Shown: positions 11,067 through 22,621, counted from the first letter of the stretch. The stretch: 64,000 nt of DNA from Corallium rubrum (GCA_964035015.1 OZ036000.1:4161099-4225098); one strand, 5' to 3'. Made by a program: numbers and translations. Notes: generated by a model not told the origin, from the sequence alone.

Positions 11067-11085
11067 ATGGTATCGAGAACTAAAG
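11067..11085 (+). CDS. Gene B first coding exon (19 nt)
   Basis: ATGGTATCGAGAACTAAAG followed by gtgagaag, a good donor in phase 1. This is exactly the phase needed by the acceptor of the anchor exon at 13627, and gene C has the same arrangement (13 nt exon). The exon is chosen from phase and donor quality, without transcript support. Confidence 0.6.
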
Positions 11086-14000
11086 GTGAGAAGTTTATAT
11101 TGGCCAGCATTTCACGTCACTTTAACGTATTCTCTTTGACATTGTTGAGTTAACGAGATGCAACCCACTGAATGTATAAAGCAAGAACGGGCTTTTCTAT
11201 CAGTATAATGTCACAAGGTTATACCAGTTTGTCTATAAAACGGACCGGTTAAACGCTTAAACGTAAAGTTGTCGCAATCGTGGCAAAAATTATTGCGTCT
11301 GACGATCACTTTGTCGACCCTCGTGTTGTAGGGGGAAATACAGATGGGTCTAGAGATAGCGGAAGGTTTTTTTACGTTGGTATCAGTTATCGCGGGGTTA
11401 AATATCGTTTGGAATGTTATTTCCCAAGATTTTTAAAATCCAACCAAAACAACGATTTATTCTATTTTATTTGAAAGATATAAACATGATGTGTATTGTT
11501 TTGTATTCATTAATATTAATTCATTGCTGAAACCAGCTTATTTATGAGTGGTTGGTTTATTTCCCCTCCTATGGAAGGCATGGTTTAAATCATTCCGTTT
11601 CCGGGTGTCTGTATGGATGTGTACATGTAGCGTAGTATAAGGTACACTGGCCACTGACGAAAGGGAATATACGTTAACGAGCGATACTTTGCATGTCTAT
11701 AGATACATACCTTAATTATAACAAAAACTTCTATCGTTGCTTGGTTAATAAATTCTTAGTTAATTACGCTTGTTTAAACAAGAAGTCATTAACAGTTATA
11801 TGACGTCTGCACGCTTCAGCAAACTTGATCATTTTTTAAGTAGCGCTCAAGGTCTGCCTTTTAGAGCAAGTCCAGATGCTAGAGAGAGCAGTAAACACGC
11901 ACTGCGATTGTAGTCTGTACTTCGTCAAGTTTACGATCAGCTTCCACTGATCTATAAATTAAAGACTGGATCGAGCTGCTGGAAAAAAAGATGTACCGAA
12001 AAAGATGGCGACTTGTACATTTAACCACAATCCTTTGCGTGCAGTAAATATTGTTTTTTTCAGAATTATTGGAAGATATGGTTTTAAAACGATCAACTTT
12101 GGTAGGAAAGAAGTTCTTGCTTACTTAATTCATCTTAGCATGATAAACAATGTTTAGTTGTTATTTGAGCTGATTTGAGGTCGCAAAGCATTGTGGTTAA
12201 ATGTACCGCCTAAATCTTTTTCGGTATCGTCACTCTCCTCCGCAGAGGCTTTTTTTTAATATTCCGTAATGTCCGTAACGAGAGTTTTGATTAGTAATAT
12301 GAGCATTTTCACTCATTCTTATTTAATATTTCGTAATGTCCGTAACGATAGTTCTCGAGAGCCATTTTGATTAGTGTCATATTACTAATCAAAATGGCTC
12401 TCGAGAACTCTCGTTACGGACATTACGGAATATTAAAAAAAAGCCTCTGCGGAGGAGAGTGCGGTATCGTCAATTCATGAATTATCGTAGCCAATCCATG
12501 AACGTATACCACATCACATGCATGAGTTTTGATACCAAATGAAAACCTGTAGGAAATTTCCTAGTGAACTGGATCACATTTCTTAATCTGCATATTGAAA
12601 TCAATAAAGAAAACACAGCAAATCGCGATGCGAATACTCGTTTGAGAAGCAAGATCAAACACTCGTTTATCGTGTTTCATCAGGGACTCCAAACACTCGA
12701 AAACAATAAAAACCTCGTGGGGCTACGCCCTCGGTTTTCATTTGTTTTCTCGTGTTTGGAACCCCTGATGAAACACTTAAACTCGTGTTTGACCTAAAAG
12801 TGTGTGTGGCGGGGCGGGGGGGGGGGGGGCAAAATTTTTAGGGGGGTCCGGGGGCATGCTCCCCCGGGAAATTTTGAAATCTAGAGTCTCTGAAATGCCA
12901 TTTCCTGCATTTTGGGACAAGGATTTACAGAATTCTAAAGGTCCAAAAACGTCATAAAATACTCAAAAGACAACACTTTTCCGGACATTGAATATCTGCA
13001 CTCAAATTTCTTTATTATATCTATTCATAGATAATGGAAGGGGAACTGGATAGGAAACTTAAAACGATGTTACGAAACCGGAAACGATGTTTGCACAACT
13101 TGCTCTGGTAATTGTACACATATAAACAGCTAATATGCACCTAACGAGTGGTCCCACATGGCCATAGATCAACCATTGCGGAAATTAAACAATAGTGTAA
13201 TATCGCTTAAGTCAGTAGTGTCTGATTTTATCCATATGGGACCACCCGTTAGGTGCATTAGCCTCTTATAAGTGTAGAATTACCATAGCAAGTTGTGCAA
13301 ATATCGTTTCCGGTTTCGTAAGTTTCCTATCCAGTTCCCCTTCCATTATCTATGATCTATTCAAAGTCGTGGGTTAGTTAGCTTTGTGATTTTGTTAATC
13401 ATAACTTTATTACTGGCCTTGTTTATTACTGGTCTTGTTGAAAAGTGTGGGGGCCCCAAAAAAATATTGTGCCCCCCCCCAAAAAAAAAATAAAAATGGG
13501 GGGTCCAGCCCCCATTCCCCCACCCCACCCCACCCCCCGGCCCCCACTTCCGACGCCCCTGCATATAGCTATATCTGTGTTCATCTCTAACCGCTTATTC
13601 TTGTGCTTTTCCCTTTTTCTTTCTAGTATTAATCGTTTCTGGCGTCCTAGGGTCAGTATGTGCCGTCCTCGTCATCTTACTAGTGTATCTTTTTCGCGCG
13701 GTGCGAAGAAAGAATGTTCAACGAGGAAAAAGTATTTACCACCCCGGAATAATCATTCAAGGAGACATCCCCCCGTTTATTCCCAGCACAACACAACACA
13801 AAATTCAAACGACCATTTCCAGTCCAAAGTCCATCTCCGCAGAACACTTAGACAGTTCGGCCTACGGGCCGGACATGTCAAAATTTTTCGGTCACCGGAG
13901 TGCGGACAACATTCAAAATTCGATTTCTCTGGAATACTTAAATACTCCAGTCGGTTCTCCAGTTATTAAAATTAAAAGACGCCAACCTAGCGGACATTCG

Positions 14001-17000
14001 CACTACAGCTGTCCAAGTAGTCCGACTACACCGTATAGCGGTCGGAACCTTCAAGTGCATAGCGAACCAACGTCGCCGTACACTCGGCAAGTACGAAGCC
14101 AGACCCAGTCATCGTCGTCGGAAGTTTGCGGAAAACTCGAGTTCTCGTACTATTACGACCAAAAAAATCGACAGCTGCATGTCAATGTAATTCAGGCGTT
14201 GCGGTTGCCTGGCGATGAGACTTTGGAGAGTTACGTCATCGCTATGTTAAAACCGGACGAGATGAACTGGAGACGAGAGACGAAATTCGTATTTAGTTCA
14301 ACGGATCCCTTGTTTAACGAAACGTTCTTGGTTTCTGGGTTTACGCATGCCAGGATCCGTGGGTGCTCGTTACAATTTCTGGTCATGAATAACGTCGAGC
14401 ATAAGGCTATAGGACAATTACACGTCTCATTGGCTGACTTGCAACCGAATAAGATTACAAGCAAATGTCTCAGTTTAAGCCCTATGGTCACAGATGATCT
14501 GGTATGTATTCATGAATATGCTTTAACCCTACTCGATTTTACTTACTGAAAACCACGTGGTTTAGTCTAAGTAAGCCGGTATCAAAATATCTTAGTAACA
14601 GAAAAATTTAAAATGATCTTCAAGAATGCCCTTGGTCGCTTATCCCAAGGTAAACAAAAACGATTTTGCATATCAAGTTCAAACAAATCCAAATACTTAG
14701 AGTTAATCAGTACTCCAGTATAGTTCTATTATCCAAACAAAGACCCGATACTACCCCCAGAAAAGCCGGGAAAATAATCTTGCGGAGGCGTTGGTGGGTC
14801 CATAGGTTTACGGCGCACAAGAGTAGTAGACCGCTACTTATATGACCGATCACTTGGCATCTAACGGGCAATACATTTTTGTTTTCGAGAGAGATATAGT
14901 TCAGTGCACGCCCCATGTTTTTGTGTGTGTGAGAGAAAATTAGGTTTTGATTTTAAGATTAAATCAAAATTAACTTTTTGGTGATGTTTCAGGAGTGATA
15001 AGTTTTCTATTTCCACTGCTCAATTCTTCACATAACCAAAACTAAGATACGAAAATTGAAAGTATAATTGAATATTAAAAATTGATGACCCGGCGGGAAA
15101 ATGAATAAATATTAAACGAAGTAACGCGCAAACTGCAACACTGATTAACAGACTGAATATATACAAACGTAAAAATTACTATGGTCGAAAAAAAGAAATG
15201 GTTGGTTACGGGACCAGCGAACGAAGAGATCTAGCCTGAATATAAACAAAAATAGAAATGTTGGATTTTCCCAATGGCATCGATTCAGTGGATATTGAAT
15301 ATTTTAGTCAAGCATTAGCATATCTTTAATATTTAACAAATTATTCTCCTAACTGGAGGTGAATAGTGGTGGATTCACACTATTCACCGACACTGAGGTG
15401 AATAATTGTTTTAGCATATACCTCATAAATGAAATAACAAGTTTAACATTCTTATATTTTTTGGTATTATACAAGACACGGCCGTTAGCAAGGCGCTTGA
15501 CTCGATATTTGTCGACAAAACAGTTTTTACAATTTTTGAATACATTAACGGCTAGAAAATTGTAAAGAAACATACCTGTGGACACTCTTCTACCTAATTT
15601 TGTTGACTTTTCTCGTTATTCTACTACATCAGCCTTGTATATCAACAAAATCTCCTGCTTCGGTAAACATAAAGCAAAACTGTCCGCCATTTTGTTTTGC
15701 CCGCAGGTGAATAGTGCAGGATATCCCAAGCTAGAGGAACCAATCAGATTGCTTGAAAAGCACTATTCACCTGCGAGGTATATGCTAAATATAAATATAT
15801 ATTTCGGTCGACGCGATGCCGGTTCAGATTGAATACGGCATAATTAAAAACTTTGATAAATAGCAATCCGCGGCATCGCGTTCAAATGATAACAGACCGA
15901 AATGTGTGAAACGGCTCACTTCAACTGAAGCAATTTGATGATTTGTATATATATATAACATCTGTCGAGTAGTTGACGCTTCGGAGTGTATTCATCAACT
16001 GTGCCATGATATTGTGATGTGTTTTTGTACAGAAAAACTGTGCAGAAGTTAAAGGTTCCAATCGACCTCTGCATGGCGGTCTTGACTGAAAGGACTTGAT
16101 CTTCAGTGGGGAAAAAAACACATTTGTTTTCTGGAGTTTTCAGTCATTTTGCGGCCTTTAATCCACCAGCAAGTTATTAACACTTTGAAGCCTGACGACG
16201 AGTCTTTCGTCTTTATTCTGGCTAACGCCAGACGATTTTATTCAGCACAGGGAGAGGTCCAGACCTCAAAGTATTAAAACATATCTCTTTAATATTTTGA
16301 AGCCTGACGACGAGTCTTTAGTATTTTATTCTGGCTAACGCCAGAGGATTTTATTCAGCACAGGGAGAGGTCCAGACCTCAAAGTGTTAAAACCTATCTC
16401 TTTAACACTTTGAAGCCTGACGACGAGTGACGATTTTATTCAGCACAGGGAGAGGTCCAGGCCTCAAAGTGTTAAAACCTATCTCTTTAACACTTTGAAA
16501 CCGGACGAGGAGTCTTTAGTATTTTATTCTGGCTAACGCCAGACGATTTTATTCAGCACAGGGAGGGGTCCAGACCTCAAAGTGTTAAAACCTATCTCTT
16601 TAAGAGATGTTTATATGCCATATGGGAGACGATAGCCCGCTAACCAGGCTAGACCTACACATGAATGAATACAGTTCCATCAGTCCACGGCCGCTTTATC
16701 AAGAATACAACTGTTAAGGCCATTGTTATTTATTAATTTAGCTATAAATATTCAATTAAAAGTTTCCAAAATATAAGGATAAGGAGCGCAATCAAGCATC
16801 TCTTCATTGATTTCTTTTGCACGAAGAATCTTGCGGTCAAGTTTTTTTTAAAATCTAATTCTCAACAAAATTCAACCAAAATTTATAAATGAGTTGGTCC
16901 TTGGTATTACATCAAAATCGGTTCAATACATTTTGAGATATACCCAGTGACAGGGAAACAAATGGAGACAAAAATATAGCTTTGTGGCGGATGTAATTGA

Positions 17001-19524
17001 CCGTACCGAAAAAGATGGTGACGTGTACATTTAACCACAATCCTTTGCGCATAGTAAATATTGTTTCTTGAACAATTATGGGAAGATAGGTCTTTAAAAA
17101 GATCAACTTTGGTAGGAATGAAGTTCTTGCTTCTTGCTTACTTAATCCATCTTAGCATGATGTTTAGCTATTATTCGAACTAATTTGGGGTCGCAAAGCA
17201 TTGTGGTTAAATGTACCGCCGCTATCTTTTCAGTTCGGTACCGTGAATTACAACATCTCGCGACACTCTGTAACACGTCGTAACGCCTGCTTCTGTTACG
17301 AGGCCGTTACGACAAAATGAAAACCAGGTCTGATGGTTAGAATAGTTTTCAAGGACTCGGATTTTTTTTGAGTTTACAGCTTGACTTGCAAACCGACTGA
17401 TCCTTAAAGGGTATTGGCAATAAAAACTAAGTTTGCTTAATTTGAAAGAGCTCGTGAAATTGTAATAGAAGATCTTTTACAATCTTTTCGTAACTTTCTT
17501 CGTTTGCAAGATATTTCAATTTGTTTAATATGTAAATGAGATGCTCTCTGACGTCAGGAGCAGGGTACAGTATTTTTACACAAAGCAACATCAGTTATGA
17601 AATGTTCAGTGTCACGAGGCGTTTTTAGCACAGTTTCAAGCAACTTCGTTGAGCAAATTTGGAGATATAACTGATTTTGCTACGTGTGAAAATACTCTAC
17701 CCTGCTCCTGACGTCAGAGACCATCTCATTTACACATTAAACAAATTGAAATATCTTAAAAACGAAGAAAGATATGAAAAAAATGTAAAAGATCTTCTAT
17801 TACAATTTCACGAGTTCTTTCAAATTAGACAAACTTAACTTTTGTTGCCAATGTCCTTAAAATTTATTTTTTTTGTGTTTCATTGGTTTTCAGAGTGATT
17901 CGGAAACACCAGACCGACCAGCATTGGGTGAAGTTCTTGTCTCTCTCTGCCACAATCCATCAGAAGGAAAGTTAACGATAACAATAAGAAGCGCTAAAGG
18001 ACTTCCTGGGATTACCAAATCAGGGAAAATCGGTACGTTTTTATTATTTACGTTTTATTCCCAGTCCTTCTATATCTGTCGCGTCTTTACCGTCAAACCG
18101 GATGTCCAGTTTCCCGCGCGACCTTGCAATAATCTACGACGGCAACTTCGAGGACGACGTCCTTCAAACAAAAGCATTCTTCTTGCAAGACAAAGATAAT
18201 GAATAATTTCTAGTCCCAAGAGTAATCGGAACACCGTCCTCGCTCTGTATACAACGCCACTCAGAGCATTTTCACGTCTTCAGGACGACGATGACTCGTG
18301 GGGTGATGAGAACTGTTGTCTGAGATTGCCTTAACACAGACACTGCAACCGTTTTAACACTTTGAAAATTGTAAAACAAGCTTAAAGTATTGAATACAGT
18401 AGTCAGTTAACGTTTTAATGCTAAAATCTGAATTGTTTTTTAACCGCCGTCGTCGTCCTAGCATCTTAAGGTCCCTATTGACAGCAACACTGCAATGTTG
18501 ACTTGCAAACGGTACACGGCGATTTCTTGGCAAGTTGCTAAAAATCAGTCGCATTTTAAATATCGAACTTCACATAATATAAAGTTCTATTGAAAGTCAG
18601 AACAACTAACTCTAAGTAAACTTCGTGTTATGTGAAATTCTATATTTAAAATGCGAATTTTAGCAATTTGCCAACTCAAGGGTTGGTACCTTTAATGTTT
18701 GATCTAACTGTTGCCTTAATCATAGTTCAACTTTGCTGTGAATTAATATTGGAGACTTGTAAGTCTGAAAATGGTTTGAACTTTGAAACGTTATTCAAGC
18801 AAAATCATGCCGTCAATACATTATAATAATAATGACGTCACAGAATACTCCCCCCAATTGACGATACAGAAAAAGATGGCGGCGGTACATTTAACCACAA
18901 TGCTTTGCGACCTCAAATCAGCTCAAATAACAACTAAACATTGTTTATCATGCTAAGATGGATTAAGTAAGCAAGAACTTCATTCCTACCATAGTTGATC
19001 GTTTTAAAACCATATCTTCCAATAATTCTGAAAGAAACAATATTTACTGCACGCAAAGGATTGTGGTTAAATGTACAAGTCGCCATGTTTTTCGGTACAG
19101 TCAATTAGTTCCTTCCCTTGATTCCCTCCCAATTCATTCCTTGCGCCTTCAATGTCGTCGTGTTTCCTTTGCAGATCCGTATGTCAAAATCCGTGTCTAC
19201 TTTTGTGGAGAACAGATTTACAAGAAGAAGACGTCGGTCAAACACGACAATAAAACGCCGGTGTACGAAGAGAAATTTGATTTCGTCGTAACTCGAGACA
19301 AGATGCCACAGACAAGCGTAATTCTTCGTATGTATCACCATGGACGTCGAGCTAATGTGCTCACAAAGAGCGTTCTAGTCGGGGTGGTGTTCTTGGGGTA
19401 TCAATTCGAGCTATACGGGGCTCATCCATTTATGTTAGACTACGGTGCTAGACATTGGGCGAGTATTATTGAGAAACCCCATCTAGACATTGAAGAATGG
19501 CATCCGATTCAACCTTTCACATAA
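11067..19524 (+). CDS. Synaptotagmin-like protein B: join(11067..11085,13627..14501,17894..18032,19175..19524), 460 aa
   Basis: Predicted calcium-independent double-C2 membrane protein, sister of A and C. The proposed 19-nt first exon gives M-V-S-R-T-K and splices in phase 1 onto a hydrophobic anchor followed by the basic cluster RAVRRKNVQRGKS. Then come the motif GDIPPFIPS, a Ser/Thr/Pro-rich linker, C2A (from about 14121) and C2B over two exons, with DPYVKIRVYF at the start of the last exon and a WHPIQPF end. C2B loop 3 (RMYHHGRRANVLTK) has no aspartate; C2B loop 1 keeps only one of the usual two. A KKK patch follows DPYVKI, like the polybasic strand of synaptotagmins that contacts acidic lipid. 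The total coding length of 1383 nt is an exact multiple of three, which supports the splice choices. The least certain part is the first exon. Confidence 0.85.
11990..12474 (+). mobile_element. MITE, gtaccgaaaaagatggcg family, copy 1 (interrupted)
   Basis: About 250 bp of family sequence from gtaccgaaaaagatggcg to ctttttcggtatcgtcaatt, with tacatttaaccacaatcctt near each end as part of the inverted repeat. Its right terminus is split by the 231-bp element at 12231-12461. Other copies: 16995-17249 and, reversed, 18856-19106, all in introns of gene B. Confidence 0.8.
12231..12461. mobile_element. MULE-like MITE with 9-bp target duplication, nested
   Basis: Ends cactctcctccgcagaggc and gcctctgcggaggagagtg are perfect complements; the arms continue as attccgtaatgtccgtaacg and its complement. 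The flanking 9 bp, cggtatcgt, is repeated exactly on both sides (12222-12230 and 12462-12470). A 9-bp duplication and long inverted repeats are typical of Mutator-like elements. It is inserted in the right end of the MITE at 11990-12474. Confidence 0.85.
12640..12796. repeat. Hairpin repeat with cactcg motifs
   Basis: Left arm tttcatcagggactccaaac and right arm gtttggaacccctgatgaaa are near-perfect complements around a loop containing ctcgtggggctacgccctcg. The same style of stem with a GC-rich loop recurs at 21714, 27780, 43090 and 44500. Confidence 0.6.
12797..12990. repeat. Dispersed G-rich repeat, copy 2
   Basis: Starts with a long G run, then ggggggtccgggggcatgct, then agagtctctgaaatgccatt and tcctgcattttggg. 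Same family as the copy at 4570-4830. Confidence 0.5.
13026..13354. mobile_element. CATAG-ended MITE with 7-bp duplication, copy 1 (329 bp)
   Basis: Left end catagataatggaaggggaa and right end ttccccttccattatctatg are complements, and the arms extend for well over 50 bp. The flanking 7 bp, atctatt, occur on both sides (13019-13025 and 13355-13361). Relatives: 39174-39461, 52060-52357 and 20395-20695. Confidence 0.85.
13440..13560. repeat. Dispersed G/C-run repeat, copy 3
   Basis: Poly-C, poly-A and poly-G tracts (gccccccccccaaaaaaaaa, ccccaccccaccccaccccc type) immediately before the anchor exon of gene B. ORFs on both strands in it are low complexity. Confidence 0.4.
13627..14501 (+). CDS. 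Gene B exon: membrane anchor, linker and C2A
   Basis: Acceptor ctttctttctag ends at 13626, phase 1; donor gtatgt at 14502, phase 0. The frame upstream of the GTG at 13683 is open to the acceptor and codes the hydrophobic anchor. C2A keeps KPDEMNWRRETKF, corresponding to KPDKFIWEAQTKI in gene A. C2A loop 3 reads LVMNNVEHKAIG, without aspartate. Confidence 0.85.
14556..15350. other. Intron of gene B, nothing recognised
   Basis: AT-rich sequence after the donor at 14502. No inverted repeat, coding similarity or tandem repeat was recognised between 14556 and 15350. Confidence 0.4.
15354..15790. mobile_element. Inverted-repeat element with aggtgaatagtg motifs
   Basis: ggaggtgaatagtggtgg and actattcacctgcgagg lie at the two ends, and tagcatatacctc and gaggtatatgcta repeat in opposite orientation at about 15412 and 15775. 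An internal aggtgaatagtgcaggat sits at about 15706. Edges are approximate and no target duplication was found. Confidence 0.5.
15802..15902. repeat. Short palindrome, atttcggtcgacgcgatgcc
   Basis: Left arm atttcggtcgacgcgatgcc and right parts cggcatcgcgtt and agaccgaaat form a stem of about 30 bp with small internal loops. Confidence 0.5.
16178..16606 (+). repeat. Four-copy tandem repeat of about 112 bp
   Basis: Each unit begins cactttgaagcctgacgacg (variants), includes attctggctaacgccaga, and ends agaggtccagacctcaaagt. Units start near 16181, 16293, 16405 and 16491; one is shortened to about 86 bp. A single reversed unit lies at 37857-37956. Confidence 0.85.
16995..17249 (+). mobile_element. 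MITE, gtaccgaaaaagatggcg family, copy 2
   Basis: Termini aattgaccgtaccgaaaaag and the complement-like ttcggtaccgtgaatt; the interior matches copy 1 (gatcaactttggtaggaa, cttagcatgat, gtcgcaaagcattgtggtta). Confidence 0.8.
17404..17860. mobile_element. Long palindromic MITE, ttaaag family, copy 1
   Basis: Ends ttaaagggtattggcaataa and ttgttgccaatgtccttaa. Arms of roughly 150 bp, including ctgacgtcaggagcagggta and its complement. It ends about 30 bp before the C2B exon of gene B at 17894. Relatives: 20753, 22029, 40726 and 46602. Confidence 0.8.
17894..18032 (+). CDS. Gene B exon: first part of C2B
   Basis: Acceptor ggttttcag ends at 17893, phase 0; donor gtacgt at 18033, phase 1. Translation LGEVLVSLCHNPSEGKLTIT then RSAKGLPGITKSG corresponds to the A and C exons in length (139 nt), phases and motif order. 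Confidence 0.85.
18195..18310. repeat. Dispersed repeat shared with 22622-22740
   Basis: The strand here reads tagtcccaagagtaatcgga and attttcacgtcttcaggacg; their complements occur at 22622-22740. No termini were defined. Confidence 0.5.
18466..18693. mobile_element. Palindromic MITE-like element
   Basis: cattttaaatatcgaacttc (18551) and its near complement aattctatatttaaaatgcg lie either side of a short centre. Outer motifs aaggtccc and ggtaccttt mark approximate ends. Confidence 0.5.
18856..19106 (-). mobile_element. MITE, gtaccgaaaaagatggcg family, copy 3 (reversed)
   Basis: Ends aattgacgatacagaaaaag and tttttcggtacagtcaatt. The interior is the reverse complement of copies 1 and 2. It stops 68 bp before the last exon of gene B. 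Confidence 0.8.
19175..19524 (+). CDS. Gene B last exon: second part of C2B, stop
   Basis: Acceptor tttcctttgcag ends at 19174. The exon completes GAT (D) of DPYVKI across the junction. It contains a KKK patch, a loop 3 without aspartate, GARHWASIIEKPHLDIEEWH, and a TAA stop at 19522-19524. The apparent upstream in-frame ATG at 19063 lies in MITE copy 3 and is not the start. Confidence 0.9.
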
Positions 19525-19611
19525 AAAAGCTAAATTATTAAGATAGTTACGCTAGTTTTCAGTTTTCACTCAGAAGCACTGACCTAGTGACTGGACTGCG
19601 ATTTCCTGTCC

Positions 19612-19617
19612 AATAAA
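19612..19617 (+). promoter_or_regulatory. Polyadenylation signal of gene B
   Basis: AATAAA 88 nt after the stop codon, at a normal distance for a short 3' UTR. Confidence 0.65.
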
Positions 19618-19997
19618 GTAATCAAACAAAGATGACAAAAACATGAGTCTTTTCTCTCGTGGTGGGGACCGCTGACCGTATTCTGCCCAATGTTTTTCAT
19701 GACAGTGGGCTCGGCCGCGCCCACAGGCCGATCAATTCATTATAAATTCATTTATGAGAAAAAGTTCAGCGGTTACTATTATGGGAGAAAACGACCCTCA
19801 AACCGCCGTCTTGGATTGGTTACCGTTGCCAGTCATTGATATTATAGGGCACCTGCAGTTCAGTTATATATAGGTCAGTGTTCTGAAGTCACAGTTCCAA
19901 AATATAAATTACAAGACTTGCGAAGAGTGAAAAAAAACTGTCTATATCATGGCCAATGTCAGTAAAAATTATGCCTTTGTACACTGTTTAAGACTAT

Positions 19998-20754
19998 AAG
20001 GCTGCTGTTACACGATGCGATTTTTCTTGCAACTTGCAACAAATAACCTAAATGTTGCAGGATGCAAAAAAAAATCGTAGCAACTTGCGATTTTGTTATT
20101 TCCGCCGTGTTGCAAGTTGCAAGAAAAGTTGGATGGGTTCTACTTTTTGGTCCAACTTACAACATAGATTGCAAGTTGCTGAACGGGTAACAAACACCCT
20201 TTCGGCAACTTGCGACACAATTTTGTTCAATGGGAATCAATGCAAACCAATCCTGTGTGAGAACTTCAGGATAGCGCGCGCACTCGAGACTAGGGCCAAA
20301 CGCTCCCGAAACAAACAACACGGCGAGTCAGCTTGACGGTGACATATCGATACAAAATGCGTCGATGTGGCAACTTTGCGAGTTTTACTCTATGCATAGT
20401 TAATAGAAGAAAATATACATGGTTTGGAAACCCGGCAAACGTTAAAGCGGTTAACAATCAAGCTACGATTCATGTTGAAAGGTACCAAATTCTTTGTTTT
20501 AGGTTTCTTAATATTTAAACAGTACGGTTGAGTGATTGAACCCAAACGTTGCTATTGGATGATTGCTTCATTATACAGAAAACACAATATGTCCAGTAAC
20601 CGTGAAAGTACAAAAATTTCCATCAACCTGAACAAAAACATAAAACAATGACTTTTGTTGAGCTTCCAAACCATGTATATTTTCTATTAACTATGATTCA
20701 ATGGGTAAATTTTTGCAAGTTGCAAGAAAAATCGCAATCGTGTAACAGCAGCTT
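19998..20754. mobile_element. MITE with aaggctgctgttacacga termini, carrying a nested element
   Basis: Ends gctgctgttacacgatgcga and its near complement tcgcaatcgtgtaacagcagc. The motif ttgcaacttgcaa and its complement ttgcaagttgcaag repeat throughout the arms. A CATAG-ended element sits inside at 20395-20695. Confidence 0.75.
20395..20695. mobile_element. CATAG-ended MITE, copy 2 (nested)
   Basis: Ends catagttaatagaagaaaat and attttctattaactatg; subterminal catggtttggaaac and gcttccaaaccatg. Flanks are ctctatg and attcaat, so unlike its relatives no 7-bp duplication survives. Interior ttgctattggatgattgctt also occurs near 39320 and, reversed, near 52190. Confidence 0.7.
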
Positions 20755-21239
20755 AAAGTGTATATGAAATGAAAATTAAGTTTGTTTAATGTGGAAGAAC
20801 TCTTGATATTGTAAAGTAACATCTTCTACAGTTTTTCCATATCTTACTTCGTTCTTGAGATCTTACTATTTGTTTGATATGTAAATGGGGTCACACTGCA
20901 TACGTCATATTGTATAATGAGTTACTGAGAAATCATGCATATCATTGACGTTAATCTGTTAAATCGCTTGAACCCATGTGTTCGTTTAAAGTCATGAGAC
21001 AAATACACCTGCATGTCCAGTTTCGTGTGACTTTGTTCAATAACTTCAACAATATTCCTAATTTTCCAACAACTCATTATACAATGTGACGTATGCAGTG
21101 TGCTCATTTACATATCAAACAAATAGTAAGATCTCAAGAACGAAGTAAGATATGGAAAAACTGTAGAAGATGTTACTTGACAATATCAAGAGTTCTTTCA
21201 AATTAGACAAACTTAATTTTCATTTCATATACACTTTAA
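20753..21239. mobile_element. Long palindromic MITE, ttaaag family, copy 2
   Basis: Ends ttaaagtgtatatgaaatga and ttcatttcatatacactttaa. Arms of about 160 bp include cttacttcgttcttgagatc and its complement. It directly abuts the previous element. Confidence 0.85.
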
Positions 21240-21393
21240 GGCAATCCATTAAATTCCCAATACTCTTTAGGTTCATAAAATTATACTTGCTATTATAAAT
21301 ATTTATTTGTTTGAAATACAGTAGAACCACTAGTACTAACTCGCAGAAGTGAAATGCAACGGATTTTAACTTGGCTAATAAAATTACAGCACA

Positions 21394-21875
21394 TATTATA
21401 TGCATGACAAAATTACTGCATTCTGATTGGTTGAGAGGAGTACAATTATTTTTATAATTGCACTGCTCCCAAGGCCCTGGGAACGATGTTGACAATAAAA
21501 TTCAAAATGGCGCCCAATTCTGCAATGGAAACTTTTCACATTTCCAACGACTTGTGGTACACTATGAACTAAAAATTCCATGTAAATATTTTGAAATGAG
21601 TACAGAGAACACCCAGAGTGAAAATGTGTCAAGTAATGAAACAAGATGTTTTTAAAGGCGTGAGCGAGTACGAAGCGTACGTGTCGTAATTTTGTCATGC
21701 ATATAATAAATGAGTAATCATATTATTTTGCTCGTACAATTAAGGATTTACACTACTCGTGATATTTGAAAATTATGCCAAATTGCACTCGCCTAACGGC
21801 TCGTGCAATTTTGGCAAAATTTTCAAATATCACTTGTAGTGTAAATCCTTAATTGTACTCGCTATCATATGATTA
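21394..21875. mobile_element. Composite element: inverted-repeat body plus terminal hairpin
   Basis: First part 21394-21709 has ends tattatatgcatgacaaaat and attttgtcatgcatataata. After five bases a second, 162-bp palindrome (21714-21875) starts taatcatattattttgctcg and ends with its complement. Near 27328-27946 the same two-part layout occurs with different body sequence. Confidence 0.6.
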
Positions 21876-22028
21876 CCTATACTTAAATCACATAAATTAG
21901 AACTTGGCGAAGTTTGGAGTAATCAGTATATATTTTTTGTGGCGGAGTCGAGATAAAGGGAGCTTAAGCAAGCCAGGACGAGGAATGGCATCCAGAACAA
22001 TTAGCAATTTAACAGAAGCCACGAATCA

Positions 22029-22511
22029 TTAAAGTGCCTATGAAGCGAAAATTATTATTGTCTTAAATGAAAGAACTCTCAAAACGACAAAGTAACATCT
22101 TTTGCAGATCTTCGTTTCCGTGCCTCGTTGTTGAGATATTTCAACTTTTTTGTGATATGCAAATTAACCATTTTGACGTCACACGTGTATGAGTTATCAG
22201 AGAAGGTTCGGTATTTGCTATTATCAAACGAAATCAATTTAAAATCTGTATGTCTAATGCTGTATGCGAAATAGACGCACATGCAGGATCGGCTTCGAAG
22301 TGATTTCGTTTGATAATAGCAAAGATATAGAACTTTCTCCGATAACTCATTATGCACGTGTGATGTCAAAGTGTTTAATCTGCATATCAAAGAAACTGAA
22401 ATATCTCAAAAACGAAGCACGGAAACGAAGATCTGCAAAAGATGTTACGTTGTAGTTCCAAGAGTTCTTTCATTTAAGATAATAATAATTTTCGCTTCAT
22501 AAGCACTTTAA
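22029..22511. mobile_element. Long palindromic MITE, ttaaag family, copy 3
   Basis: Ends ttaaagtgcctatgaagcga and tcgcttcataagcactttaa. Arms contain gcaaaagatgttac and cacggaaacgaagatctgc in both orientations. Open frames on both strands mirror the palindrome. Confidence 0.85.
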
Positions 22512-22621
22512 CGCAGTAATGAATACTTAACGGTATGTTTTTCGACATCCAAAAGCTTTAGAGTTCTAAAAGGATTTTGTCGCATAGTTTGAAGTCAAAC
22601 TCAACTAACAGGTTTCGCCAT

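Noticed and set aside
13445..13969. 174-codon frame overlapping the gene B anchor exon
   Set aside because: It begins in a poly-C/poly-A tract and runs in a different frame from the C2A coding frame.
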